DNA of 64,000 nucleotides from Streptomyces sp. CB02009 (GTDB lineage Bacteria > Actinomycetota > Actinomycetes > Streptomycetales > Streptomycetaceae): positions 62,001-126,000 of the forward strand of contig NZ_LIVV01000011.1 in assembly GCF_001905825.1 (NCBI RefSeq). Reading direction: 5' to 3'. The translations under genes were made by a program, and so were the position numbers. Positions 33,840 through 43,232 of the stretch are shown piece by piece. Every line of letters begins with the position of its first letter. Positions within the stretch are counted from its first letter, which is position 1. The notes under the pieces were generated by a model. That model searched no databases. It was not told the origin of the DNA and saw nothing but the letters and a program-made list of their open reading frames with translations.

Positions 33840-34460
33840 TCAGACCCTCGGCGCGAGGCCGCGCAGGGCGAGGTCGACGAGGCTGTCGGCGTACGCGTGG
33901 GTGAGCGGCAGCGTGCGGTGGAGCCAGCGGTGGTGGAGCGGCCCGACGAGGAGTTCGAGGGCGATCCGGGGGTCGACGCCGGGGTCCACGTCGCCGGCCG
34001 CCTGGGCCGCCTCGATGCGGCGGACGTAGTACTGGAGCTGCGGTTCGAGGAGCGCCTCGGTGAAGCGGGCGCCGAGCTCGGGGTCGACGATGCCCTCGGC
34101 CGCGAGGGCGCGGGTGGGGGCGTCGAAGGCGGGGTCGTTCATCTCGTCGACGGTGGCGCGCAGGACGTACCTGAGATCGGCGGCGAGGTCGCCGGTGTCG
34201 GGGATCTCACTGTCGGCGTCGCCGCCCAGGGCCTCGTTCGCGCGGGAGGCGAGGTCCAGGAAGGCGTCGAGGAGGACGGCGGCCTTGGACGGCCACCAGC
34301 GGTAGATGGTCTGTTTTCCGACACCGGCGCGGGCGGCGATGCCCTCGATGGTGGTCTTCGCGTAGCCGGCCTCGGAGACGAGGGCGAGGGCGGCGTCGAA
34401 GATGGCGCGGCGGGAGCGCTCGCTGCGGCGGGAGGCGTCGGGGGCCTTGGTGTCGGGCAT
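33840..34460 (-). CDS. TetR-family transcriptional regulator
   Basis: A 206-residue repressor. The helix-turn-helix is at residues 15-60 (RRAIFDAALALVSEAGYAKT, then GIAARAGVGKQTIYRWWPSK). The ligand domain ends LVGPLHHRWLHRTLPLTHAYADSLVDLALRGL, the C-terminal type seen in many TetR/AcrR proteins. The ATG at 34460 is 21 bases from the overlapping palindromes 34481-34506, so it is almost certainly autoregulated. ddaH starts divergently at 34631 and is the only nearby candidate target; the 171-base gap allows shared control. Confidence 0.92.
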   Translation of the reverse strand: MPDTKAPDASRRSERSRRAIFDAALALVSEAGYAKTTIEGIAARAGVGKQTIYRWWPSKAAVLLDAFLDLASRANEALGGDADSEIPDTGDLAADLRYVLRATVDEMNDPAFDAPTRALAAEGIVDPELGARFTEALLEPQLQYYVRRIEAAQAAGDVDPGVDPRIALELLVGPLHHRWLHRTLPLTHAYADSLVDLALRGLAPRV

Positions 34461-34480
34461 GGGCCCAATCTAGCAGCCCA

Positions 34481-34506
34481 CGAGACGTCACGTCTCGCGA
34501 GACGTG
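34481..34506. promoter_or_regulatory. Overlapping palindromic operators upstream of the TetR gene
   Basis: CGAGACGT-C-ACGTCTCG (34481-34497) and CACGTCTCG-CGAGACGTG (34489-34506) are both perfect palindromes sharing one half-site, giving three half-sites in alternating orientation. Confidence 0.8.
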
Positions 34507-34630
34507 GCCGGAACCGAACCACCCGAACGGTCCACAGCGCGGCGGGCCCGGAAGGCGGACCATGGGGTCACCGATCCGGCGGATCATCACCCCGCCGGTC
34601 CTCTGAACTCCCGTCCGTGAGGAGCCCTCA

Positions 34631-35461
34631 TTGCGCACCACTCCGCGCACGTCCTCGCCCCGCCGTTATCTGATGTGCCCACCCACGCACTTCACGGTGA
34701 CGTACTCCATCAACCCCTGGATGGACCCCACGAAACCGGTCGACCTGCCGCTCGCCCTCGCCCAGTGGGAGGACCTGCGCGACCGCTACCGCGCGCTCGG
34801 CCACACGGTCGAGACCCTCGCCCCCGACCCGGCGCTGCCGGACATGGTCTTCGCGGCGAACGGCGCCACCGTCGTCGACGGCCGGGTCCTCGGAGCGAAG
34901 TTCGCCCACGCGGAGCGCGCGGGCGAGGCCGGGGCGCATCTGTCCTGGTTCCGAGGAAACGGTTGGGCAGCCGACGACGTGCAGGTTCCGGAGCACGTCA
35001 ACGAGGGCGAGGGGGACTTCGCCGTCACCGCCTCCTGGATCCTCGCCGGGCGCGGCTTCCGCTCCAGCCCGCTCTCGCACGACGAGGCGCAGGAGTTCTT
35101 CGGCCGCCCGGTGATCGGCCTCGAACTGGTCGACCCGCGGTACTACCACCTGGACACGGCGCTGTCCGTCCTGGACGACGCGGGCGACGAGGTCATGTAC
35201 TACCCGGACGCCTTCTCCCCCGGCAGCCGCGCGGTGCTCGCCCGGCTCTTCCCCGACGCCCTGATCGCGACGGAGGAGGACGCGGCGGCCCTCGGCCTGA
35301 ACGCGGTCAGCGACGGCCGGAACGTGCTCCTCCCCCAGGCGGCGGTGGGCCTCTTCGAACCGCTGCGGCGGCGGGGCTTCGAGCCGATCGGCATGGACCT
35401 GGGAGAACTCCTCAAGGGCGGCGGCAGCGTGAAGTGCTGCACCCAGGAGCTGCGGCCCTAG
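34631..35461 (+). CDS. ddaH: Dimethylargininase / amidinotransferase-fold hydrolase
   Basis: A 276-residue protein of the pentein fold that hydrolyses methylated arginines (or arginine-like guanidines) to citrulline and an amine. The substrate-binding start YLMCPPTHFTVTYSINPWMD, the Asp in MVFAANGATVVDG, the Glu/Asp in NEGEGDF, the catalytic His in RYYHLDTALSVL and the nucleophile Cys in GGSVKCCTQEL (Cys269 or 270) are all present. The start is a TTG at 34631, seven bases after GAGGAG. Divergent from the TetR gene, with a strong terminator after it. Confidence 0.9.
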   Translation: MRTTPRTSSPRRYLMCPPTHFTVTYSINPWMDPTKPVDLPLALAQWEDLRDRYRALGHTVETLAPDPALPDMVFAANGATVVDGRVLGAKFAHAERAGEAGAHLSWFRGNGWAADDVQVPEHVNEGEGDFAVTASWILAGRGFRSSPLSHDEAQEFFGRPVIGLELVDPRYYHLDTALSVLDDAGDEVMYYPDAFSPGSRAVLARLFPDALIATEEDAAALGLNAVSDGRNVLLPQAAVGLFEPLRRRGFEPIGMDLGELLKGGGSVKCCTQELRP

Positions 35462-35484
35462 GCCGGCGGGCCAGGTCCGGACTC

Positions 35485-35520
35485 CTGCCCGCCCGACCCG
35501 CCGTCGGGTCAGGCGGGCAG
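35485..35520. terminator. Bidirectional hairpin between ddaH and the Rsm22 gene
   Basis: Stem CTGCCCGCC/GGCGGGCAG continued by GACCCG/CGGGTC, with single-base mismatched positions and a four-base loop, 24 bases after the ddaH stop. The Rsm22 gene converges from the other side. Confidence 0.85.
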
Positions 35521-35547
35521 GGCCGGACGAAGGCGGACGGGGCGGGG

Positions 35548-35595
35548 GTCCGGGAAGGGGGTCCGCGAAGAGGATCCGGGAAGCGGTCCGGGAAG
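35548..35595. repeat. Four imperfect 12-13-bp repeats at the Rsm22 gene end
   Basis: GTCCGGGAAG or one-base variants start at 35548, 35561, 35574 (ATCCGGGAAG) and 35586. They are non-coding, between the terminator and the Rsm22 stop. Confidence 0.65.
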
Positions 35596-35600
35596 GGCCC

Positions 35601-36584
35601 TCAGCCCTCGTCCTCCGGCGGCCAGGCGTCGCCCCACTCCGCGTCGCGGGCCTGCTTGTACAGCGGGCCGTGCCGCTTGGTGACCGTGTCGCGGGCCAGC
35701 CCGTCCGGGCCGCACAGGTCGAGGAGCACCATCCCCTTGCGGATCTGCGGCCTGCGGGTGATGCGGGAGACCGCGGGCTCCGGCGGGAACCGGGTCGCCG
35801 CCACGTAGCTGTACTTCTCGTCCTCGTACGGCAGCGAACCGCCCTTCACCTTCCGGTGCAGCGAGGAACGGCTCACCCGGGCCGAGAAGTGGCACCAGTC
35901 CGTGCCCGGCTCGATCGGGCAGGCCCCGCTGTGCGGGCAGGGCGCGGCGACCGTGAACCCGGCCTCGATCAGCAGCGTGCGGGCCGCGATGATCCGCTCG
36001 TAGCCGTCGGGGGTGCCGGGCTCGACGATCACGACCGTCTGCGCGGCCCGCGCCGCCTCGGTCACGAGCGCGGCCCGGTCGGCCGCGGTCAGCTCCTTGA
36101 GCACGTACGAGACGGTGACGAGGTCCGTGTCGGCGAGCTTCAGCGCGTCGCCGATCCTGGCCGTGCGCCACTCGGCGTCCAGGGTCCCGGCGGCGAGTTC
36201 GCGGCCGAGGGCGAGGGCCGGCTCGGCCCAGTCCAGGACGGTGGTGCGGGGCGGCCGCTCCTCCCAGGCCTCGGCGACGGCCCAGCCGGCCGCGCCCGTA
36301 CCGCCGCCGACGTCGGTGTGGGTACGCGGCTCCCAGTCGGGCGCCGCCTCGCGCAGGGCGCCGAGGGCGCCCCGTACCGCCTCGAAGGTCGCCGGCATCC
36401 GGTACGCGGCGTACGCGGCGACGTCGGAGCGGTCGCGCAGCACGGGGGCGTCCGTCGGGGTGGTCCCCCGGTAGTTGGCGATCAGCCGGTCGACGGCCCG
36501 GGCGGCCTGCTTGGGCGGCAGCCCGTCGAGGAGCCCGGCGAGGGCGGCGCGCAGGGAGTCGGCGGAGGGAGCGGAGGCGTTCAC
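35601..36584 (-). CDS. Rsm22-family small-ribosome-subunit methyltransferase-like protein
   Basis: A 327-residue protein with a Rossmann methyltransferase core: SAM loop THTDVGGGTGAAGWAVAEA near residue 90, VSYVLKEL and VVIVEPGTPDGY. A cysteine cluster CPHSGACPIEPGTDWC then C at HFSARVSR marks the Rsm22 family, where it binds a metal or Fe-S centre, and the C-terminal part KYSYVAATR matches. In yeast mitochondria the family acts on small-subunit assembly; the bacterial target is unproven. The ATG at 36584 is 9 bases after the MFS stop, so the two form one operon. Confidence 0.88.
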   Translation of the reverse strand: MNASAPSADSLRAALAGLLDGLPPKQAARAVDRLIANYRGTTPTDAPVLRDRSDVAAYAAYRMPATFEAVRGALGALREAAPDWEPRTHTDVGGGTGAAGWAVAEAWEERPPRTTVLDWAEPALALGRELAAGTLDAEWRTARIGDALKLADTDLVTVSYVLKELTAADRAALVTEAARAAQTVVIVEPGTPDGYERIIAARTLLIEAGFTVAAPCPHSGACPIEPGTDWCHFSARVSRSSLHRKVKGGSLPYEDEKYSYVAATRFPPEPAVSRITRRPQIRKGMVLLDLCGPDGLARDTVTKRHGPLYKQARDAEWGDAWPPEDEG

Positions 36585-36593
36585 CGAGACATT

Positions 36594-37910
36594 CTAGGCG
36601 GCGGGACCGGTGGCTCCGGCGGACGTCCTGGCCGTCTGCCACGGCCTGCACAGGCCGAGGAAGCAGGTCAGTGCCAGGACGGCGCAGGTCAGCTGCACGA
36701 CCGCCATCGGGACGGCGGTGTGCTCGCCGGCGATGCCGACGAGCGGCGAGGCGACGGCGCCGACGAGGAACGACGTCGTGCCGAGCAGCGCGGACGCGGA
36801 GCCGGCGGCGTGCGGGGTGCGCATCAGGGCCTGGGCGTTGGTGTTCGGCATCGCGAGGCCCATCGCGGACATCAGGACGAACAGTCCGGCCGCGACCGGG
36901 ACGAGTCCGACCTCGCCGAAGACGCCGCTGGTCATGAGGAACAGCGCGAGGGAGGACACGAGGATGGTCCCGAGGCCCCAGCCGAGCGCCTTGTCGAGGC
37001 TGACGCGGCCGACGAGCAGCTTGCCGTTGATCTGGCCGACGGCGACGAGGCCGATCGAGTTGAGGCCGAAGAGCAGGCTGAACGTCTGCGGCGAGGCCCC
37101 GTAGATCTCCTGGACGACGAACGGCGAGGCGGAGATGTACGCGAAGAGGGCGGCGAAGGCGAGGCCGCCGGTCAGCATGTACCCGGCGAAGACGCGGTCG
37201 GCGAGCAGGCCCTTCATGGTGCGCAGGGCCTGGCCGACGCCACCCTCGTGGCGGCGCTCGGGCGGCAGCGTCTCGGCGAGGAAGCGCCAGACGACGAGGG
37301 TGAGGAGGACGCCGATGACGGTGAGGACGTAGAAGACGCCCCGCCAGTCGGTGATCCGCAGGATCTGGCCGCCGATGAGGGGCGCGATGATCGGGGCGAC
37401 GCCGGAGATCAGCATCAGGGTGGAGAAGAACCGGGCCATCTCCACGCCGTCGTACAGGTCGCGGACGACCGCGCGGGCGATGACGATGCCGGCGGCGCCG
37501 GCGAGGCCCTGGAGCAGCCGGAAGCCGATGAGCATCTCGGCGGTGGGGGCGAGGGCGCAGACGGCGGTGGCGAGGACGTACACGATCATGCCGATGAGCA
37601 GCGGGCGCCGGCGGCCCCACTTGTCGCTCATGGGGCCGACGACGAGCTGGCCGAGGGCCATGCCGGCGAGGCACGCGGTGAGGGTGAGCTGGACGGTGGC
37701 GGCGGGGGCGTTCAGCGCGCCGGTGACCTCGGGCAGGGCCGGGAGGTACATGTCCATGGAGAGCGGGGGCAGTGCGGTGAGCCCGCCGAGGACGAGGGTG
37801 ACGAGCAGCCCGGTCCGGCGGGCCGCCGTGGTGCCGATCGACTCCGGGGCTCTTTCGGTTATGTGCCCTTGTGTTGTTTTCTGGCCGCTCTCCGGCATCG
37901 ACCGCTCCAT
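36594..37910 (-). CDS. MFS exporter, Bcr/CflA family
   Basis: A 438-residue, 12-helix drug exporter. The family signature LTALPPLSMDMYLPALPEVTGAL is in helix 1, motif A is VGPMSDKWGRRRPLLIG, the helix 4-5 run is LLQGLAGAAGIVIARAVVRDLY, and PIIAPLIGGQILRITDWRGVFY follows. Bcr/CflA proteins export bicyclomycin, chloramphenicol-like drugs or cysteine. ATG at 37910 (a later ATG at residue 5 is possible). It is divergent from the Gfo/Idh/MocA gene and leads the operon with the Rsm22 gene. Confidence 0.92.
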   Translation of the reverse strand: MERSMPESGQKTTQGHITERAPESIGTTAARRTGLLVTLVLGGLTALPPLSMDMYLPALPEVTGALNAPAATVQLTLTACLAGMALGQLVVGPMSDKWGRRRPLLIGMIVYVLATAVCALAPTAEMLIGFRLLQGLAGAAGIVIARAVVRDLYDGVEMARFFSTLMLISGVAPIIAPLIGGQILRITDWRGVFYVLTVIGVLLTLVVWRFLAETLPPERRHEGGVGQALRTMKGLLADRVFAGYMLTGGLAFAALFAYISASPFVVQEIYGASPQTFSLLFGLNSIGLVAVGQINGKLLVGRVSLDKALGWGLGTILVSSLALFLMTSGVFGEVGLVPVAAGLFVLMSAMGLAMPNTNAQALMRTPHAAGSASALLGTTSFLVGAVASPLVGIAGEHTAVPMAVVQLTCAVLALTCFLGLCRPWQTARTSAGATGPAA

Positions 37911-37999
37911 TTCGTTGAATCCTTGCCTATGCTCTCAGCTCGACCGGCATGGTCGAGACCTCTGCGGGACCGGTGGGACAGATGGGGACGGGTGGGCAC

Positions 38000-39007
38000 A
38001 TGGGTAAGACGGTGCGCTGGGGAATCCTGGCGACGGGCGGCATAGCGGAGCGGTTCACCACGGACCTGCTGACGCTCGACGGCGCGGAGGTCGTCGCGGT
38101 GGCGTCCCGCACGGAGGCGTCCGCGAAGACCTTCGCGGACCGGTTCGGCATCCCGCGCGCGTACGGCGGGTGGGACGGACTCTTCACCGACGCGGATGTC
38201 GACGTGGTGTACGTGGCGACTCCGCACCACGCGCACCGGGAGGCGGCCGGCCGCGCCCTGGAGGCGGGCAAGGCGGTGCTCTGCGAGAAGGCTCTCACGC
38301 TCAACGCCCGCGAGACAGAGGAACTCGTCACCTTGTCCCGGGACCGCGGCCTCTTCCTCATGGAGGCCATGTGGATGTACTGCAACCCGCTGATCCGGCG
38401 CCTCGTCGAGCTGGTCCGCGACGGGGCGATCGGCGAGATCAGGACCGTACAGGCGGACTTCGGGCTCGCGGGCCCGTTCCCGGCGGACCACCGGCTGCGG
38501 GACCCCGCCGTGGGCGGCGGGGCGCTGCTCGACCTGGGCGTGTACCCGGTGTCGTTCGCCCAGCTGCTGCTCGGCGAGCCGGACACCGTCCACGCGCACG
38601 CGCTGCTCTCGCCGGAGGGGGTCGACCTGAACACCGGCATGCTGCTCGGCTGGTCGGACTCCGGCGCGTCGGCGCTGCTGTCCTGCTCGCTCGACGCGGA
38701 CACCCCGCTGACGGCCTCGGTGACGGGCTCGCTGGGCCGGATCGACCTCCCGCGCGGCTTCTTCTTCCCGGAGCGCTTCACCCTGCACCGCGCCGGCCAC
38801 GAGCCGGAGGAGATCACGTCGTCGGACGATCCCCACTCCCTCCGGCACGAGGCCGCCGAGGTCATGCGCTGCCTGCGGGCGGGCGCGACGGAGTCCCCGC
38901 TCGTCCCCCTCGACGGCTCGCTCGCGGTGATGCGGACGCTCGACGCGGTACGGAACCGCATCGGCGTCCGCTACCCGCAGGAGGACGCGGCGGTCACGCG
39001 GGCTTGA
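38000..39007 (+). CDS. Gfo/Idh/MocA-family NAD(P)-dependent oxidoreductase
   Basis: A 335-residue dehydrogenase. The N-terminal Rossmann domain begins [14 protein letters not shown], with the family's [27 protein letters not shown] (the EKP-like motif appears as EKAL). The C-terminal sheet domain contains [21 protein letters not shown]. Such enzymes oxidise sugars, inositols or trans-dihydrodiols, and the substrate is not indicated. The ATG at 38000 puts the strand 4 residues in; longer in-frame starts at 37949 and 37982 add only Gly/Thr residues. The last 14 bases overlap phoD on the other strand. Confidence 0.9.
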   Translation: MGKTVRWGILATGGIAERFTTDLLTLDGAEVVAVASRTEASAKTFADRFGIPRAYGGWDGLFTDADVDVVYVATPHHAHREAAGRALEAGKAVLCEKALTLNARETEELVTLSRDRGLFLMEAMWMYCNPLIRRLVELVRDGAIGEIRTVQADFGLAGPFPADHRLRDPAVGGGALLDLGVYPVSFAQLLLGEPDTVHAHALLSPEGVDLNTGMLLGWSDSGASALLSCSLDADTPLTASVTGSLGRIDLPRGFFFPERFTLHRAGHEPEEITSSDDPHSLRHEAAEVMRCLRAGATESPLVPLDGSLAVMRTLDAVRNRIGVRYPQEDAAVTRA

Positions 39008-40634
39008 GCCCCGGGTCGCCCGCCTCCGTCACGAAGGAGGCGGCCGTGGCGACGGGAGCGCCCTGGGTCGTCACGTACGGCACCGTGCGGAAGTCGGCCC
39101 GGGCGGTCTCCTCGCCGAGCGCGACCGTCACGTAGCCGCGCCGCCCGTTGAAGAACCTCAGGTGCGGGTTGGCCTGCATGAGCTTGTCGTAGTTCGACGG
39201 GCGGTCGGCGCCGTCCTTGCCGCTGGTGACGGAGGTGGCGACGATCTCGGTGCCCACGGTCCGGGAGCCCGGGTCGCGGAAGTCGGCCTTGATGTCGAGG
39301 CCGTAGCCGACGTGGACGTCACCGGTGAGCACCATCAGGTTCTCGACGCCGGCGGCCCCGGCACCGGCGAGGAGCCGCTGCCGGGAGGCCGGGTAGCCGT
39401 CCCAGGAGTCCATGGAGAGCTTGAAGTCGGCGGTGGCGCGGTCACGGCGCTCGGCGAACACGACCTGCTGCGGCAGGACGTTCCAGCGGGCGCGGGAGCC
39501 GCGCCAGCCGTCGAGCAGCCACCGCTCCTGCGTGGCCCCGGTCATCGTCCGGGCCGGGTTCTCGGACTCCGGGCCCGGGACCTGCCAGCCGTCGCCGTAC
39601 GCCTGGTCGGAGCGGTACTGGCGGGTGTCGAGGATGTCGAACTGGGCGAGCCGCCCGAAGCGCAGCCGGCGGTAGAGCCGCATGTCGGGCCCCTGGGGCC
39701 GCTGGGGCGTGCGGAGCGGCTGGTGCTCCCAGTAGGCGCGGTAGGCGGCGGCGCGGCGGAGCAGGAACTCCTCCGGCGGGACGCCGTTCTCGGGGGTGCC
39801 GCCCGCGTAGTTGTTCTCGGTCTCGTGGTCGTCCCAGGTGACGACGAAGGGGTGGGCGGCGTGCGCGGCGCGCAGGTCGGGGTCCGACTTGTAGAGGCCG
39901 TACCGGAGCCGGTAGTCGTCCAGGGTGAGCGTCTCGCGGTCGAAGACGGCCGGGAGGGTCCGGTCGGTGTAGGCGCGGGCGCCGCCGGTGGCGTTCACGG
40001 CGTACTCGTAGAGGTAGTCGCCGAGGTGGAAGACGACGTCGACGTCCTCCTGCGCGAGGTGGCGGTAGGCCGTGAAGTACCCGTCGTGGTACGCCTGGCA
40101 GGAGACGGCGGCGAGCTTCAGGCCGGAGGTACGGGCCCACGGGGCGGGTGCGGTGCGGGTACGGCCGACGGGGCTGCTCCAGTTCCCGACCCGGAAGCGG
40201 TAGAAGAACTCCCGGTCGGGGTCGAGGTGCTCGACCTCGACGTGCACCGTGTGCGAGAACTCCGGGTGCGCGGTGGCCCGGCCGCGGCGGACGGTCCGGG
40301 TGAAGCGCTCGTCGCGGGCCAGCTCCCAGTGGACGGAGACCCGCTCGGCGGGCAGTCCGCCGCCGGGCTCGAAGGGGCGGGGCGCGAGCCGGGTCCACAG
40401 CAGGACGGAGCCGGGCAGCGGGTCGCCGGACGCCACGCCGAGGGTGAACGGGTCCTCGGAGACGCGCCGCCCGTCGAGCTCGGCCGCGGCCGCGGTGCCC
40501 GCGGCGGGAAGCTGCGTGGCGAAGGCGAGCACGGCGGCGGCCCCGGTGGCGGTGAGGAACCGGCGGCGGCCCACCTGGCGCGCGGCGGCGCGGAGTTCCT
40601 CGGAATGCTCGTGAACGTCGTGTACGCGGTTCAT
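38994..40634 (-). CDS. phoD: Secreted alkaline phosphatase D (phosphodiesterase)
   Basis: A 546-residue enzyme exported by the Tat route: the twin-arginine stretch [19 protein letters not shown] is near residue 25, with cleavage likely after GTAAAA. The N-terminal PhoD_N domain ([22 protein letters not shown]) precedes the metallophosphatase: [48 protein letters not shown]. It hydrolyses phosphate esters and teichoic-acid-like diesters outside the cell, normally under phosphate limitation. The ATG at 40634 is chosen for the GGGGAGGGG just upstream. No convincing PHO box was seen by eye. Its C-terminal codons overlap the neighbouring gene by 14 bases. Confidence 0.94.
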   Translation of the reverse strand: MNRVHDVHEHSEELRAAARQVGRRRFLTATGAAAVLAFATQLPAAGTAAAAELDGRRVSEDPFTLGVASGDPLPGSVLLWTRLAPRPFEPGGGLPAERVSVHWELARDERFTRTVRRGRATAHPEFSHTVHVEVEHLDPDREFFYRFRVGNWSSPVGRTRTAPAPWARTSGLKLAAVSCQAYHDGYFTAYRHLAQEDVDVVFHLGDYLYEYAVNATGGARAYTDRTLPAVFDRETLTLDDYRLRYGLYKSDPDLRAAHAAHPFVVTWDDHETENNYAGGTPENGVPPEEFLLRRAAAYRAYWEHQPLRTPQRPQGPDMRLYRRLRFGRLAQFDILDTRQYRSDQAYGDGWQVPGPESENPARTMTGATQERWLLDGWRGSRARWNVLPQQVVFAERRDRATADFKLSMDSWDGYPASRQRLLAGAGAAGVENLMVLTGDVHVGYGLDIKADFRDPGSRTVGTEIVATSVTSGKDGADRPSNYDKLMQANPHLRFFNGRRGYVTVALGEETARADFRTVPYVTTQGAPVATAASFVTEAGDPGLKPA

Positions 40635-40769
40635 GTGCCCCTCCCCAGACGGATGCGGTCCGTCGGTCATTCGAGGGGGGCGGGACGACCTCGCGTTGTC
40701 GGGTACAGAACATCCACGTGTCGGGACGATGAGTTCATGGGGCACGCGTCTCGCGTACGCTGCGCGCCC

Positions 40770-41513
40770 ATGAGCATCGCAGTGGTGACGGGAGCGGGAT
40801 CGGGCATCGGCCGGAGTGTGGCCCTCGCCCTGGCGGCGGCCGGCTGGTCGGTGGCCCTGGCGGGACGGCGGCCTGACGCCCTGGAGGAGACGGCGGCGGC
40901 CCTGCCCGACGGGGACTTCCTGACCGTCCCCACGGACGTGACCTCGGCGGAGGAGGTGGCGGCCCTCTTCACGGCCGTACGCGACCGCTACGGCCGCGTC
41001 GACCTGCTCTTCAACAACGCCGGTACGTTCGCGGGCGGCGGCGTCCCCGTCGAGGACCTGGACCCGGACACCTGGCGCGCGGTCGTCGACGTCAACCTGA
41101 CGGGCGCCTTCCTCTGTGCCCAGGCGGCCTTCCGGACCATGAAGGAACAGTCACCGCAGGGCGGCCGGATCATCAACAACGGCTCGATCTCGGCCCACGT
41201 ACCGCGCCCGAACTCCATCGCGTACACGGCGACGAAGCACGCGATGACGGGCCTGACGAAGTCCCTGTCGCTCGACGGCCGCCCGTACCGGATCGCCTGC
41301 GGCCAGCTCGACATCGGCAACGCGGCGACGGAGATGACGGCCCGCATGCAGACCGGCATCCTCCAGGCCAACGGCGAACTGGCGGCGGAACCGGTGATGG
41401 ACGCGGCGGACGTGGCGGCGACGGTGGTGCACATGGCGGCCCTGCCGCTGGAGGCGAACGTCCAGTTCGCGACGGTGATGGCGACGACGATGCCGTACAT
41501 CGGCCGGGGGTAG
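40770..41513 (+). CDS. Short-chain dehydrogenase/reductase (SDR)
   Basis: A 247-residue classical SDR. The cofactor loop TGAGSGIG is at residues 7-14, with GRRP selecting the coenzyme, [14 protein letters not shown] (NNAG), a Ser in [12 protein letters not shown], and the catalytic Tyr-Lys pair in [14 protein letters not shown]. The substrate is unknown. The ATG at 40770 gives immediate entry into the first strand. It is divergent from phoD (135-base gap) and converges with the SnoaL-like gene. Confidence 0.92.
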   Translation: MSIAVVTGAGSGIGRSVALALAAAGWSVALAGRRPDALEETAAALPDGDFLTVPTDVTSAEEVAALFTAVRDRYGRVDLLFNNAGTFAGGGVPVEDLDPDTWRAVVDVNLTGAFLCAQAAFRTMKEQSPQGGRIINNGSISAHVPRPNSIAYTATKHAMTGLTKSLSLDGRPYRIACGQLDIGNAATEMTARMQTGILQANGELAAEPVMDAADVAATVVHMAALPLEANVQFATVMATTMPYIGRG

Positions 41514-41561
41514 CCCCGCCCGACGCACGGCGTGCGGACGACGGAAGGTGCGGAGGCGGTG

Positions 41562-41885
41562 TCAGGCCTGCCCGGTCTCGAACCGGGAGACCTTGCCGCC
41601 CTCCACGCCGAAGTGCCAGCGGGTCTTCATCTCGCCCCAGGTGTCGTTGCGGAAACGCGCGACGATGTCGCGCCCGCCGCTCTTCTCGGACTCGATCTCC
41701 ATGTGCCCGCGCGAGGAGAAGATCTCCCGCTCGGTCCACTCCGCGAGGTCCCGCTCGGACCCGTCGTCGGACATGGTCGCACCGGGAGTCAGAGCCTCCC
41801 GGAAAGCCGTCTGGTCATTGGCGTTGAGGGCCGCGACGAACGCACGCACGGCCGGATCGGTGAGCCGCTCCACGGGAATGGTCAT
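41562..41885 (-). CDS. SnoaL/NTF2-like small protein
   Basis: A 107-residue alpha+beta barrel-type protein: a helical start LTDPAVRAFVAALNANDQTAF, then MSDDGSERDLAEWTEREIFSSRG and a beta sheet ending RWHFGVEGGKVSRFETGQA. This is the layout of SnoaL-like/NTF2 cone folds, which can be small isomerases, cyclases or binding proteins. No catalytic residues can be assigned. ATG at 41885. It stands alone between the SDR and a hypothetical gene. Confidence 0.8.
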   Translation of the reverse strand: MTIPVERLTDPAVRAFVAALNANDQTAFREALTPGATMSDDGSERDLAEWTEREIFSSRGHMEIESEKSGGRDIVARFRNDTWGEMKTRWHFGVEGGKVSRFETGQA

Positions 41886-41947
41886 GCCCTAGCCGTACAC
41901 CGCCCGATCCGGCCTCCCCGGCGAACACGCCGTGCGCCTGCCGCGTG

Positions 41948-42961
41948 TCAGCGGACGGGCTGGGCCACCTGGGCGAGCAGCGCGCCGCTCTCCTCGGCCG
42001 CCAGGACCCGCTCCAGGACGAGGTCGCCGGTCATGCCGGGGAAGAACCGCCCGGCCGGCCAGCTCCGCTCGTACGGGGGCGGATCGAGGACGACGAGGCG
42101 CACGCCGTCCACGACGGGGATGTCGGCGGGGCAGCCCTCGTTCCAGATCCATTCGCCGTCCGCGCCGAGCAGGTTGAACGACCCCGTCGTGGACGTCTGT
42201 CCGGGCCTGTCCCGGCACATGGCGACGGCCTCGGCCGAGGGCGCCCGGCCCGGGAGGTGTCCGCCGCCGACGAGGGCGTCGGCGAGGAGCGTGTGGAGCT
42301 GGAAGTTGTCGCCGATGCCGGAGGCGCGCAGCGCGAACCCGGCGCCGGTGGCGCGGTCGATCGCGACGACGGGCTCGTCGTCGAGGACGGCGAGGGCGTA
42401 CGCCAGGCACTTGAACGGATCGCCCGACAGCTCCGAGACCCGCGCCACGGAGGCCCGCAGCTCAACCTTTCCGGGGGTGCCCCGCCGCACGGCGGGCGAG
42501 TTGAGCATGGCCACACAGGCCATCTCGAACTGCGGGAGCGACTGCCAGGCCATGACCGGCTCGAAGCCGATCCGCTCGAAGTCCGCCTCCTCAAGGCCTT
42601 CGCCCTCGTGGCCGGGCAGCTCGCCGCGCCCGGCCGCCGCCCACGCCTCGCAGAACACCGCAGCCGCCGCGAAGGCCTCACGCGCCTGCGCGAAGACCGC
42701 GGGAGCGCAGGCGGTCGCGTCCGCACCCCGTTCGACACAGGCCCCGATCACCACGGCCACGATCCCGCGCGGCCCGGGCGGGACCTCGGCCAGGAGGGCC
42801 GCGAGACGCGGCCCGGCAGCGTGGAGCTCCGCGTCCTTGGCCTTGTCCACCGTCGTGGTCAACTGCCCGAAGGCCTTCTCCGCGGCGTCGGCGTCCTGGG
42901 AGCGGACCGCCGTCTCGAAAGCTGCCACGGCGGCCGGGAACCGCCCTCGTCCGAATATCAT
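41948..42961 (-). CDS. Conserved hypothetical protein, 337 residues
   Basis: I do not recognise a named family. The first 120 residues are helical with TPR-like spacing (AAVAAFETAVRSQDADAAEKAF, QLTTTVDKAKDAELHAAGPRLAALL). The rest is a mixed domain (ELSGDPFKCLAYALAVLDDEPVVAIDR, GIGDNFQLHTLLADALVGGG, GVRLVVLDPPPYERSWPAG). There are no membrane helices or signal peptide. ATG at 42961. It is neighboured by the SnoaL-like gene on the same strand with 62 bases between. Confidence 0.75.
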   Translation of the reverse strand: MIFGRGRFPAAVAAFETAVRSQDADAAEKAFGQLTTTVDKAKDAELHAAGPRLAALLAEVPPGPRGIVAVVIGACVERGADATACAPAVFAQAREAFAAAAVFCEAWAAAGRGELPGHEGEGLEEADFERIGFEPVMAWQSLPQFEMACVAMLNSPAVRRGTPGKVELRASVARVSELSGDPFKCLAYALAVLDDEPVVAIDRATGAGFALRASGIGDNFQLHTLLADALVGGGHLPGRAPSAEAVAMCRDRPGQTSTTGSFNLLGADGEWIWNEGCPADIPVVDGVRLVVLDPPPYERSWPAGRFFPGMTGDLVLERVLAAEESGALLAQVAQPVR

Positions 42962-43183
42962 CCGCGCACCCTAGCGGAGGGGTCCGACAGGCCGGTTCGG
43001 GCCGGGGCGGCGGGATGTGCGGGATGCCAGGAAGCCGGAGCCATTCGATCCCGATCCCGCTCTCCGGCGCGCGGAACCTGCCCCTCTCTGACGACTTCTC
43101 ACCGCCACACAGCCTATGAGCTGCGTGTTCCCTGGCACGGGGCGGGGCGTTACGGCACTCTCCGGCCTAACCGCCACACGCGA

Positions 43184-43219
43184 GCCACTCAACCGACTCA
43201 ACCCACTCAACCCACTCAA
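43184..43219. repeat. Four 9-bp repeats just ahead of a Shine-Dalgarno
   Basis: Units GCCACTCAA, CCGACTCAA, CCCACTCAA, CCCACTCAA run directly into CCCAGGAGG, the ribosome-binding site of the gene at 43233. The period is nine, so an upstream start would encode Leu-Asn-Pro repeats, but the SD position argues that the array is 5' leader. Confidence 0.8.
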
Positions 43220-43232
43220 CCCAGGAGGAGCG

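Noticed and set aside
39162-40769. Upstream extension of the SDR reading frame
   Set aside because: It runs antisense through phoD. The cofactor-binding start of SDRs begins at ATG 40770.
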